From Oceaniglobus trochenteri (GTDB lineage Bacteria > Pseudomonadota > Alphaproteobacteria > Rhodobacterales > Rhodobacteraceae): a stretch of DNA of 64,000 nucleotides. The stretch is taken from NCBI RefSeq assembly GCF_020529025.1, contig NZ_JACNMM010000013.1:1-64000 (forward strand). The letters are read 5' to 3'. The notes beneath the pieces are model-generated. The model saw only the letters and a list, made by a program, of their open reading frames with translations, did no database searches and was not told the DNA's origin. Shown here one piece after another: positions 32,477 to 40,424 of this stretch. The translations under genes and the position numbers were made by a program. Within the stretch, counting starts at the first letter, position 1, and every line of letters begins with the position of its first letter.

Positions 32477-33873
32477 AGGGCGGCCTCCTGTTTGGGCAGG
32501 GTTTGCAGGCTGGCCCGCGCCGCACGGGGCGCCAGGCCGAAAAGGGTCAGGGCGGGGCCGCTCAGCCCCGCGTTGGTCAGGGTCGGCTCAAGCTGGCCAA
32601 GGGTGGTGTCCAGAACGCGGGCATCGGGGCGCGAGGCATTCTCGACCACCGTCACCGGTGTCGCGGGGCTGGCGCCATGCATCAGAAGGCGCCCCTGGAT
32701 GAACCGAGCCGCGCGCTTGCCCATATAGATCGCCGCCACCTCGCCGGGGCGGGCCAGTGCGGCCCAGTCGTGATCGGCAAAGCCCTGCATGTCGTGGCCG
32801 GTGATGAAGCGCACGGCACCGTTGCGCCCCCGCTTGGTCAGGCTTTGCCCGATCCCGGCGACAGCAGCGCTGGCGGCGGTGATGCCCGGCACCACCGACC
32901 AGTCCAGCCCGGCGGCATCGCAGGCCTCGATCTCTTCGTCCAGACGCCCGAATACGGTGGGATCGCCCGACTTCAGCCGCACCACATGGGCTCCTTCGCG
33001 GCCATGGGCGACGATCAGCGCGTTGATATCCTCCTGCGCCATCGCCTTGCCAAAGCCCTCCTTGCCGGCATCCAGCAGCACCGCCTCGCGGCGCGCCAGT
33101 TCCAGGATCTCGGGGGTGACCAGGCGGTCGTGGATCACCACGTCGGCCTCGTGCAGGGCGCGGCGGGCCTTCAGGGTCAGAAGCTCGGGGTCGCCCGGCC
33201 CGGCGCCGACGAATTCCACCCGCCCGGCCCGGGGGGCAGTGTTTAGGTGATCCTCCAGCAGGCCGTCCAGCGCGGGGCGCAGGGCAGGGGCGCCGCCTTC
33301 GGCCATGGCCCGGGGGCCGGCGTTGAAATAGTAATCCGACCAGAAGGCCCGGCGCCTGGCTCCGAAGGGCAGGGCATCGACGCGGGCACGAAACACCTTG
33401 CCGATCCGCGCCAGCGTTCCGAGCACCGAGGGCAGGCGATCTTCCAGATCCTTCTTGATCGCCCGTGCCAGAACGGGCGCGGCGCCCTCGGTGCCGATGG
33501 CCACCACCACCGGATCGCGGTCGACGATGGCGGGGGTGATGAAATCGCTGTCCTGAAGATTGTCGACCAAGTTGACCAGCGCGCCATCGCGCCGGGCCAG
33601 GGCCGACACGCGGGCATCCTCGGCGTCATCCTCGTTCGCCGCATAGAACAGCGCGGCACCGGCGGCATCCCCCGCCTGCATGGCGCGGGGCGTCAGCGCC
33701 AGCCGCCCGGCGGCGGCCCAGTCGCGGATTTCGGGGGCGGGATCGTCGCTGAAGACGGTGATCTGCGCCTCGGTCTTCAGAAGCAGGCGCAGCTTGGCCA
33801 GCGCGGCCTCACCCCCGCCCGACAGGGCGATCGGGCGGCCGGCGACGGCTAGAAAGATCGGAAAATGCTTCAT
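32473..33873 (-). CDS. cysG: Siroheme synthase (uroporphyrinogen-III methyltransferase / dehydrogenase / ferrochelatase)
   Basis: A 466-residue two-domain CysG. The N-terminal part (PIFLAVAGRPIALSGGGEAA, VVAIGTEGAAPVLAR) is the precorrin-2 dehydrogenase/ferrochelatase. The C-terminal part (VEFVGAGPGDPELLTLKA, LKSGDPTVFGR, VVPGITAASA) is the SAM-dependent methyltransferase. It makes the siroheme needed by CysI. The first residues differ slightly from the usual GGG dinucleotide loop but the fold pattern is intact. ATG 33873 begins MKHFPIFLAVAG; longer in-frame extensions run through the promoter. Confidence 0.95.
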   Translation of the reverse strand: MKHFPIFLAVAGRPIALSGGGEAALAKLRLLLKTEAQITVFSDDPAPEIRDWAAAGRLALTPRAMQAGDAAGAALFYAANEDDAEDARVSALARRDGALVNLVDNLQDSDFITPAIVDRDPVVVAIGTEGAAPVLARAIKKDLEDRLPSVLGTLARIGKVFRARVDALPFGARRRAFWSDYYFNAGPRAMAEGGAPALRPALDGLLEDHLNTAPRAGRVEFVGAGPGDPELLTLKARRALHEADVVIHDRLVTPEILELARREAVLLDAGKEGFGKAMAQEDINALIVAHGREGAHVVRLKSGDPTVFGRLDEEIEACDAAGLDWSVVPGITAASAAVAGIGQSLTKRGRNGAVRFITGHDMQGFADHDWAALARPGEVAAIYMGKRAARFIQGRLLMHGASPATPVTVVENASRPDARVLDTTLGQLEPTLTNAGLSGPALTLFGLAPRAARASLQTLPKQEAAL

Positions 33874-33905
33874 GGCTCGGGCTCCGCTGTGTTGCCCTTG
33901 ATGTA

Positions 33906-33988
33906 GAACATTGTTCCTGATTGGCGCCATATGTCGTTGCAAATAAGGACATATGTTCGTACTGTCAGCGAAAATATAACATCTGTTC
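33906..33988. promoter_or_regulatory. Three ACAT-(N)-TGTTC dyads between cysG and the Lrp-type gene
   Basis: GAACATTGTTC (33906-33916), GACATATGTTC (33948-33958) and AACATCTGTTC (33978-33988) share a near-palindromic core. The last two are 30 bp apart, close to three helical turns. Repeated phased dyads in a divergent promoter are typical of Lrp/AsnC operators, and the neighbour on the right is such a regulator. Confidence 0.68.
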
Positions 33989-34009
33989 GCAAAATCGGGG
34001 GAAAAGCGA

Positions 34010-34471
34010 ATGTCTGTCCGTATCGACGAAATGGATCGGAAAATCCTTTCGGTCCTGCAACAGGATGCCAGCCAATCCCTTGACGATATCGCCCGTACCA
34101 TCGGGTCGTCCAAGACGCCGGTCTGGAACCGAATCCGCAAGATGCGCGAGGCGGGGGTGATCGGGCAGTACAGCGTTCAGCTCGACGCCGAGGCGCTGGG
34201 GTTCGAGGCCTGTTTCTTCGTGCTGATCCGCACCTCCGAGCATGAGGCCGAATGGCAGGCGCGGTTCCTCTCGGCCCTGCGCGCCCGCCCCGAGGTGCAG
34301 GAGGCGCACCGCCTGGCGGGCGATATCGACTACATCCTGAAGGTGCGCGTCAAGAACGCCCGCGCCTATGACCTGTTCTACCAGGCGCTGATCTCGGAGG
34401 TGCGGATCCACAACGTCACCGCGCTCCTCTCCATGGAAGAGCTGAAATCGACGGCCATGCTGCCGCTGTAG
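34010..34471 (+). CDS. Lrp/AsnC family regulator
   Basis: A 153-residue Lrp-type protein: helix-turn-helix DDIARTIGSSKTPVWNRIRK (about 25-44) and a C-terminal RAM ligand domain (ACFFVLIRTSEHE, HRLAGDIDYILKVRVKN). The divergent position relative to cysG and the dyads between them suggest control of sulfate assimilation, possibly with cysteine or methionine as effector. ATG 34010 follows GGGGGAAAA. Confidence 0.92.
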   Translation: MSVRIDEMDRKILSVLQQDASQSLDDIARTIGSSKTPVWNRIRKMREAGVIGQYSVQLDAEALGFEACFFVLIRTSEHEAEWQARFLSALRARPEVQEAHRLAGDIDYILKVRVKNARAYDLFYQALISEVRIHNVTALLSMEELKSTAMLPL

Positions 34472-34481
34472 CCGCCGGCAT

Positions 34482-34503
34482 CATCTTTGGTCTTCAAATA
34501 TCC
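34482..34503 (-). repeat. 22-nt dispersed motif, copy at Lrp/P450 gene ends
   Basis: Read on the minus strand it is GGATATTTGAAGACCAAAGA followed by TG, differing at one base from the copy at 45235-45256. It lies between convergent genes, where such Rhodobacterales extragenic elements are common. Confidence 0.7.
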
Positions 34504-34517
34504 ACTGCGCAGGGCCG

Positions 34518-35699
34518 TCAGCCGGGCAGGACATCAAGGCGGCGCAATCCGTGGAAATGATAGATATTCCCGAACTGCGGCGCTCCCTCCAGCTTCAGCC
34601 CGGGGTGGCGCGCGAAAAGCGCTGCCAGCGCGATGCGCAGTTCCAGCCGCGCCAGCGGTGCCCCCACGCAGAAATGCGCCCCCGCCCCGAACGAGGTATG
34701 GGCCGGTCCGCTGCGGCCCGGGCGGAAGCTGTCGGGCTGGTCATAGACCGCAGGGTCGCGGTTGGCCGCCGCCAGAACACAGGCCACCTCGTCGCCGCGT
34801 TTGAAGGTATGGCCCTCAAGCGTCACGTCCTCATAGGCCCAGCGGGTAAAGATGTGCAGCGGCGGATCGAACCGCAGGATCTCCTCGACGGTCTTGTCGA
34901 CCATCCCCGGCGCCAGCAGATCGGGCGAGGCACCCTGCTCCAGAAGGCATTTCACCCCGTTGCCCATGCTGTGCACCGTCGCCTCGTGGCCCGCGTTCAG
35001 CAGCAGGATGCAGGTGGTGATCAATTCGTCGGTGCTCAGCCGTTCACCGTCTTCCTCGGCGGCGATCAGGTGGGTGATCAGGTCGTCGGCGGGCCGGCTG
35101 CGGCGTTCCTTCACATAGTCGCGCAGGAAGGCCGAGAATTCGCGCGCGGCGGTGTTGGCGGCCACCTCCATCTCTTGCGTGCGCCCGGCCTGGTACATGC
35201 CCACCATGGCATTCGACCAGGCCAGAAGCTCGGGCGCCATGGAATCGGGCACGCCAAGAAGGCGGGCGATCACGATCACCGGCACCTGTTGGGCATAGGC
35301 GCCCAAAAGCTCGACCCTGTCGTCGAAGCCGTCGATCAGGGCGTGGCAAAGCTGCTCGATCTCGGGGGCCAGGGCGGCGATGCGGCGGCTGGTGAAGGCG
35401 CGCAGGACCAGACCGCGCAACCGGGTGTGGCGCGGCGCCTCAAGCTCCAGCATCGAATGCGCCTCGACCCCGTAAAAATCGGTGGTGTGGGAGGCGGGCG
35501 GCTTTGCCATTTCGCCCGGAACCTCGCGCCCCAGCCTGCGGTCACGCAACAGGGCGCTGACCGCCGCATGGCTGGTGGCGGCCACAAAGCCGTAATCGGC
35601 CCACCGAAACAGCCCGCCATCGGCGCGGGCCTGTTCGTAGAACGGATAGGGGTTCTGGACGAAGGCGGGATCGGTGGGCGATTGATGCAGCGTTTTCAT
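34518..35699 (-). CDS. Cytochrome P450
   Basis: A 393-residue soluble bacterial P450. The I-helix oxygen-activation motif is LLNAGHEAT, the K-helix ExxR is EEILR, and the heme-cysteine loop is FGAGAHFCVGAPLAR. The N-terminus LHQSPTDPAFVQNPYPFYEQ is typical of CYP107/CYP105-like class I enzymes. It needs a ferredoxin and reductase, which are not encoded next to it (a ferredoxin-NADP reductase lies 5 kb away). The substrate is unknown. ATG 35699 chosen; it diverges from mnmH. Confidence 0.95.
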   Translation of the reverse strand: MKTLHQSPTDPAFVQNPYPFYEQARADGGLFRWADYGFVAATSHAAVSALLRDRRLGREVPGEMAKPPASHTTDFYGVEAHSMLELEAPRHTRLRGLVLRAFTSRRIAALAPEIEQLCHALIDGFDDRVELLGAYAQQVPVIVIARLLGVPDSMAPELLAWSNAMVGMYQAGRTQEMEVAANTAAREFSAFLRDYVKERRSRPADDLITHLIAAEEDGERLSTDELITTCILLLNAGHEATVHSMGNGVKCLLEQGASPDLLAPGMVDKTVEEILRFDPPLHIFTRWAYEDVTLEGHTFKRGDEVACVLAAANRDPAVYDQPDSFRPGRSGPAHTSFGAGAHFCVGAPLARLELRIALAALFARHPGLKLEGAPQFGNIYHFHGLRRLDVLPG

Positions 35700-35796
35700 G
35701 ACGCTTTGCCTAATCCGAACACGGGCGCGCGGCAAGGCAAAGCGGCTTTGTGCAACTCGCCCTGTTCAGCCGCGGCGCTTGGCGCTAACAGGGGGC

Positions 35797-36855
35797 ATGG
35801 TCTATGCAATCAACAGTTTTCAGGACTGCCTGTCGCACGGTTATGACACCGTGATCGACGTGCGCGCGCCTGCCGAATTTGCCGAAGATCACATGCCCGG
35901 CGCCATCAGCCTGCCGGTGCTGGACGATGCCGAACGCGCCCGCGTCGGCACCATCTACAAGCAGGACAATCCGTTTTCGGCCCGCAAGATCGGCGCGGCG
36001 CTGGTTGCCCGCAACGCCGCCCGCCACATCGAGGGGCCCCTGGCCCATCACGACGGGGGCTGGCGGCCTCTGGTCTATTGCTGGCGCGGCGGGCAGCGCA
36101 GCAATTCCTTCGCCTCGATTCTGGCGCAGATTGGCTGGCGGGTCGATGTTATCGACGGCGGCTATCGCAGTTTCCGGCGGGCGGTGAACGCGCTGTTGTA
36201 TGAAACCCCGATGCCGGTGCAGGTGGTTCTGCTGGACGGCAACACCGGCACCGCCAAGACCGAGCTTTTGCACATGGTGGCGGCGCGGGGCGGGCAGATC
36301 CTGGACCTTGAGGGGCTGGCCAACCATCGCGGTTCGGTCTTCGGGGCGATGGGGCAGCAACCGGCGCAGAAGGCCTTTGAAACGGCGCTGGCCGAACGGA
36401 TCAATGCGCTGGACCCGACGCGCCCGGTTCTGATCGAGGCCGAGTCGAGCAAGGTGGGCGCGCGCGTCGTGCCGCCGTCGCTTTGGGCGGCCATGCGCGC
36501 CGCGCCCCGCATCACCATCGAGGCGCCGGTGGATCAGCGCGCGCGCTACCTGGTGGCGGCCTATGGTGACGTGATCGCCGATGCCACGCGGCTGAACGGC
36601 GTGCTGGCGGCGCTGCGCCCGCATCAGGGCGCGGCGCGGATCGAACATTGGCAGGCGCTGGCCGGGTCGGGGGCCTATCTTGACCTGGCCGAGGAACTGA
36701 TCCTTCATCACTATGATCCGCGCTATGGGCGCCAGCGGGGCGCGGCCGGGTTGCGCGGAACCGTCACGCCGGGCACGCTTGATCGCGAAGGGCTGAACCG
36801 CGCGGCCGACCGGATCGCCGCGCTGTTGATGCAGGAGCCTGTCAGCGCAGGCTGA
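35797..36855 (+). CDS. mnmH: tRNA 2-selenouridine synthase
   Basis: A 352-residue MnmH (SelU/YbbB). The rhodanese domain carries the catalytic cysteine in VYCWRGGQRS (Cys95), and a P-loop follows (GNTGTAKT, about 148-155). It replaces sulfur by selenium at the wobble 2-thiouridine of Lys, Glu and Gln tRNAs using selenophosphate. The enzyme making selenophosphate, SelD, is encoded convergently next to it with a 14-bp overlap. ATG 35797 opens the conserved MVYAINSFQDC; an in-frame start at 35698 would lie in the P450 promoter. Confidence 0.94.
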   Translation: MVYAINSFQDCLSHGYDTVIDVRAPAEFAEDHMPGAISLPVLDDAERARVGTIYKQDNPFSARKIGAALVARNAARHIEGPLAHHDGGWRPLVYCWRGGQRSNSFASILAQIGWRVDVIDGGYRSFRRAVNALLYETPMPVQVVLLDGNTGTAKTELLHMVAARGGQILDLEGLANHRGSVFGAMGQQPAQKAFETALAERINALDPTRPVLIEAESSKVGARVVPPSLWAAMRAAPRITIEAPVDQRARYLVAAYGDVIADATRLNGVLAALRPHQGAARIEHWQALAGSGAYLDLAEELILHHYDPRYGRQRGAAGLRGTVTPGTLDREGLNRAADRIAALLMQEPVSAG

Positions 36856-39034
36856 TATGGGGCGCGCCCTCGGTCATCTCTCCGATCCGCGCGGCGTGAA
36901 AGCCGCTTTCGCGCAGGTTTCGCACCACCTTTTCGGCCGTTTCGGGGGCCACCGCGGCCAGCAGCCCGCCTGCGGTCTGCGGATCGAACAGCAGGGCGGC
37001 CAGGGGCGCATCGCCATCCATGGTCATGCGCGCTGCAAGGGTGGCATTGCTGGCGTAGAGTGTCGACCGGTGGCCCGACTGCGACAGGGCCAGCGCGCCC
37101 TCCAGCAGGGGAATGCCGGACAGGTTCAGCCGCGCCGCAAGGCCCGCCGCATCGCAGATGCCCATCAGGTGTCCGGCCAGGCCAAATCCGGTCACATCCG
37201 TCATGGCATGGGCGGCTGACAGCATCTGCGCCGCGCCGAACTGCGATTGCGTCATCGCAGCGATGGCCCCGGCCACCCAGGGCCCCCGCGCCCCCAGCGC
37301 CATGTCGGCGGCCATGATCACGCCGGTGCCGATCGGCTTGGTGAGGATCAGGGCATCGCCGGGCTGCGCGCCCGAAAGGCGCACCGGGTTCTGCGCAAGC
37401 CCGGTGACGGTGAACCCGATGCTGAGCGCATCGCCGATCAGGGTGTGGCCGCCGACGATACTGGCCCCGGCTTCGGCCATGACGGCATCGGCGCCTGCCA
37501 TGATCTCGGCCATCATCCTCTGGTGCAGGCTGGCGCTTGCGCGCGGCAGGATGATCGTCGCCAGGGCCGCCTGCGCGGTGGCGCCCATGGCAAAGACATC
37601 GCCCAGGGCATGGTTGGCGGCGATCCGCGCCATGACATGGGGATCATCGACCATCGCGCGCAGGTGATCGGTGCTGATCACCTGGTTCTGCCCGTTCATC
37701 GTCAGCACGGCGGCATCGTCCATGGGCGTCGTGCTGACATCGGCGCGGCTGCGCGGGGGCAGGGCGGCAAGCGCCTGGGCCAGGGTGTCGCGGCCCAGCT
37801 TCGATCCGCAGCCGCCGCACATGGGCTTGCCGCCTGCCAAGGCCTCGTCCACTCCGTCGGCGCGGGGGCTTGGCAGTTTCGGCGCGGTCATAGCCGGCAG
37901 ATCGGCCAGCTTTTCCATGAATGCGCGGTCGATACGGTCTTTCCAGCGCCAGAGCAGCGCGCCTTCCAGCCGCAGGCCGAACTTGTCGGCCACGGCGCTG
38001 CGGTCTCCGGTCGAGATCAGCTTGAGGTAATCGCGCTGGGGGCGATAGCGGCGAAACGCGCCGCCCCCGACGGCGGCCCGCAGGTTGGCGGCCAGCACCG
38101 GCGCCTGGCGCACGGCGAAAACCCCGGCCTTGGGGCGCGGCGCGTGGTCCATGTGGGCGCAATCGCCCACCGCGAAGACCGATGCATCGCCGACACTGCG
38201 CAGGCTGTCATCGACGCGCACGAACCCCTCGTGCAGGGCAAGCCCGGTTTCGGCCAGCCATGCATGGGGTTTCGCACCCGCCGCCCCGACGACGAAACCG
38301 GCGGGCAGGACCGTGTCGCCTTCCAGGACGATCCCCACGTTCGTGATGCGCTTCACCTCAGTCCGTTCGTGCAGGGTGACGCCCATGGTGTCGAGCCGCT
38401 GGCGCAGGGCGCGCGCCGCACCCCGGCCGATGCCGCGCAGGGCGTCGGCGCTGTCCACGGCCCGGACCGGAACGGCCTGCCCTGCGGCCTTGCGCGCGCC
38501 ATGGGCCATGGCCATGGCCAGCTCCACCCCCGCAACGCCTGCGCCGATCACCGCCAGCCCGGAGGCCGCCAACCCGGGCTCCTGCCGCAGCCTGTCCAGA
38601 TGCGCGGCCCATGCGGTGGCGAACCGGCCCAGGGGTTTGGCGGGGATCGCGTGATCGTCGAACCCGGGCAGGGCGGGCATGTCGGAATGGATGCCGATGT
38701 CGATCGAGGCCACGTCGTAGGCGATCTGGCCGCGCCCGGTAATGGTGACGGTCTTTTCCGTGGTATCCATCGCCTCGGCCATCCCGAGGATGATCCGCGC
38801 GCCCGCGAACCGGGCCAGGCGCATGAGGTCGATCTCAAGCGTATCGCGCCCGTAGTGTCCGGCGACGAAACCGGGCAGCATGCCGGTATAGGGCGCGGTC
38901 GGGCCGGGGTTGATGACGGTCAGCCGCACACCGGGCAGCGGGTTCATTCCCCAGTTGCGCAAGACCAGAGCATGGGCATGGCCGCCCCCGATCAGCACGA
39001 TGTCACGGGTCAGGGGAAGGGGCGGCATGTGCAT
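36842..39034 (-). CDS. selD: FAD/NAD-dependent oxidoreductase fused to selenophosphate synthase
   Basis: A 730-residue fusion. Residues 1 to about 360 form a pyridine-nucleotide-disulfide-type flavoprotein (DIVLIGGGHAHALVL, AVIGAGVAGVELAMAMAHG, VFAVGDCAHMD). From about 375 on it is SelD: active-site cysteine region KPMCGGCGSKLGRD, STTPMDDAAVL, ANHALGDVFAMGA, VGGHTLIGDAL, MTDVTGFGLAGHL and FDPQTAGGLL. It makes selenophosphate from selenide and ATP; the flavoprotein half may reduce or channel selenium. This fusion is known in several bacteria. ATG 39034 is the most probable start, with 39028 possible. Confidence 0.94.
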   Translation of the reverse strand: MHMPPLPLTRDIVLIGGGHAHALVLRNWGMNPLPGVRLTVINPGPTAPYTGMLPGFVAGHYGRDTLEIDLMRLARFAGARIILGMAEAMDTTEKTVTITGRGQIAYDVASIDIGIHSDMPALPGFDDHAIPAKPLGRFATAWAAHLDRLRQEPGLAASGLAVIGAGVAGVELAMAMAHGARKAAGQAVPVRAVDSADALRGIGRGAARALRQRLDTMGVTLHERTEVKRITNVGIVLEGDTVLPAGFVVGAAGAKPHAWLAETGLALHEGFVRVDDSLRSVGDASVFAVGDCAHMDHAPRPKAGVFAVRQAPVLAANLRAAVGGGAFRRYRPQRDYLKLISTGDRSAVADKFGLRLEGALLWRWKDRIDRAFMEKLADLPAMTAPKLPSPRADGVDEALAGGKPMCGGCGSKLGRDTLAQALAALPPRSRADVSTTPMDDAAVLTMNGQNQVISTDHLRAMVDDPHVMARIAANHALGDVFAMGATAQAALATIILPRASASLHQRMMAEIMAGADAVMAEAGASIVGGHTLIGDALSIGFTVTGLAQNPVRLSGAQPGDALILTKPIGTGVIMAADMALGARGPWVAGAIAAMTQSQFGAAQMLSAAHAMTDVTGFGLAGHLMGICDAAGLAARLNLSGIPLLEGALALSQSGHRSTLYASNATLAARMTMDGDAPLAALLFDPQTAGGLLAAVAPETAEKVVRNLRESGFHAARIGEMTEGAPHISLR

Positions 39035-39138
39035 GGCAGGAACTCGCTTTCGGGACGGCCCTTGGTTAAGGGCGCGCACCGCGAAAGGCGAGAGGCGACT
39101 GAATGGCCCACGCCGAATTGACCGTGGCGCCGGGCGGT

Positions 39139-39579
39139 TCAGGTCAGCATGTCGAGCCTTTCACGATCACGTTCTGCCACCGGCGCAACCACCGTCAGCC
39201 CGTGATAGAGGGGCGAAGACGGCGAAGCGCCATGGTTGCCGCTGTCATCGCGCGGGGTGGCCGGTGTGGTCACGGCCCAGATGTCAGCGCGCATCTTTTC
39301 CAGCGGAGTCTTGTCGAAGGTCGGGCGCGGCCCGGTCAGAACAGTCTCGGGCGTGTCGGGCCATACGGCCGCATCGGCGGGGTGCGAAGCTGTGGCGGCC
39401 GAGGTGCCATCGCCCGCCGCAGCGCCCAGAACCGGGCGCAGGGTCAGCGTGGGCGGCGCGCCCGAAGATGTGTGGCCCTCGACGACCTGACGCGCGCGCA
39501 GGGCGCTTTGGGCATCGGCGGCGGGTGGGGCTATGCCGGGCACATGGGGGCCGGCAAGGGGCGCAAGGGGCGGCAGCAT
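39139..39579 (-). CDS. Hypothetical protein, Pro/Ala-rich
   Basis: A 146-residue protein with no recognised domain. The first half is Pro/Ala-rich (LPPLAPLAGPHVPGIAPPAAD) and the C-terminal part reads FDKTPLEKMRADIW and ends ERDRERLDMLT. Expression is supported by a near-perfect Shine-Dalgarno (GAAGGAGG) 8 nt before ATG 39579. It lacks a signal peptide and looks partly disordered. Confidence 0.65.
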   Translation of the reverse strand: MLPPLAPLAGPHVPGIAPPAADAQSALRARQVVEGHTSSGAPPTLTLRPVLGAAAGDGTSAATASHPADAAVWPDTPETVLTGPRPTFDKTPLEKMRADIWAVTTPATPRDDSGNHGASPSSPLYHGLTVVAPVAERDRERLDMLT

Positions 39580-39660
39580 CTGAAACCTCCTTCACGAAAG
39601 GCATATCAGGTCTCCCACCAAGGCTACGCCGCAAATCTTAACGGATCGTGAACCCCTGCG

Positions 39661-40281
39661 TCACCCCCGCGGCGTCAGGGCGCTGCGATAGAAGGCGGTC
39701 AGGAAATCCGCCGCCTCATCGAAATGGCCGTCGCCCTGCGGGCGAAGGATGCCGCGCACCTGCACGTCGAAATCGGCATAGTGCTGGGTCGTCGCCCAGA
39801 TCGAGAAGATCAGGTGGCGCGGCTCGATCGGGGCCAACCGTCCGGCGGCCTGCCACTGCGCGATCAACGCCGACTTCTCCTCGACCAGGGCGCGCAGATC
39901 GCCTTCGATCTCGTCCATGATCCGGGGCGCGCCCTGAAGGATCTCGTTTGCGAACAGCCGGCTTTCGCGCGGGTAAAGCCGTGACATCTCAAGCTTTCGC
40001 AGGACATAGGCGACGATTTCGTCAATCGGGTCGCCGTCGCTGTCCAGCCGGCGCAGCGGATCGAGCCAGTTTGTCATCAGCCCCGCCAGAAGCGAGGCGT
40101 GGATCGCCTCTTTCGACGGAAAGTAATAAAGTAGGTTGGGCTTGGAGAGCCCGGCCCCCCGCGCGATCCGGTCCAAAGTCGCGCCGCGATAGCCCAGCGT
40201 CGAAAACACATCCAGCGCCGCCTCAAGGATGCGGGCGGTGTTTTCTTTCTGGATGCGCGTTTGCGAGGCAGGTGTGGGCAT
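39661..40281 (-). CDS. rutR: TetR-family regulator, RutR-like
   Basis: A 206-residue TetR protein. The DNA-binding helix-turn-helix reads GATLDRIARGAGLSKPNLLY then YFPSKEAI, and the C-terminal domain (ESRLFANEILQGAPRI, IFSIWATTQHYADFDVQV) is that of RutR, which senses uracil or thymine. It faces the pyrimidine-degradation genes, with a RutR-type operator between. The start at 40281 (MPTPASQTRIQKEN) fits RutR proteins. Confidence 0.9.
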   Translation of the reverse strand: MPTPASQTRIQKENTARILEAALDVFSTLGYRGATLDRIARGAGLSKPNLLYYFPSKEAIHASLLAGLMTNWLDPLRRLDSDGDPIDEIVAYVLRKLEMSRLYPRESRLFANEILQGAPRIMDEIEGDLRALVEEKSALIAQWQAAGRLAPIEPRHLIFSIWATTQHYADFDVQVRGILRPQGDGHFDEAADFLTAFYRSALTPRG

Positions 40282-40368
40282 GAGGCAGGCAATTTCATCC
40301 GTTGGGCGGCATCGCGGGCGCAGGGGCGCGAATTCCTTGACTGCCTTGAAGGCTCTGCTAGCGTGATC

Positions 40369-40384
40369 CTGACCGGTTGGTCAA
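40369..40384. promoter_or_regulatory. RutR-type operator
   Basis: CTGACCGGTTGGTCAA (40369-40384) matches the RutR box consensus TTGACCAnnTGGTCAA at all but two of the fixed positions and is itself a dyad (TGACC-GGTT-GGTCA). It lies 41 bp before the M20 hydrolase start and 88 bp before the regulator start, so it can control both directions. Confidence 0.82.
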
Positions 40385-40424
40385 ACTATTCCAAGCCACG
40401 CGCCGCAGAACAACAGGAGTCTCC

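Noticed and set aside
36857-39121. Long open frame antisense to the SelD fusion
   Set aside because: Its composition mirrors the coding strand and there is no family resemblance or ribosome-binding site; SelD motifs on the other strand are unambiguous.
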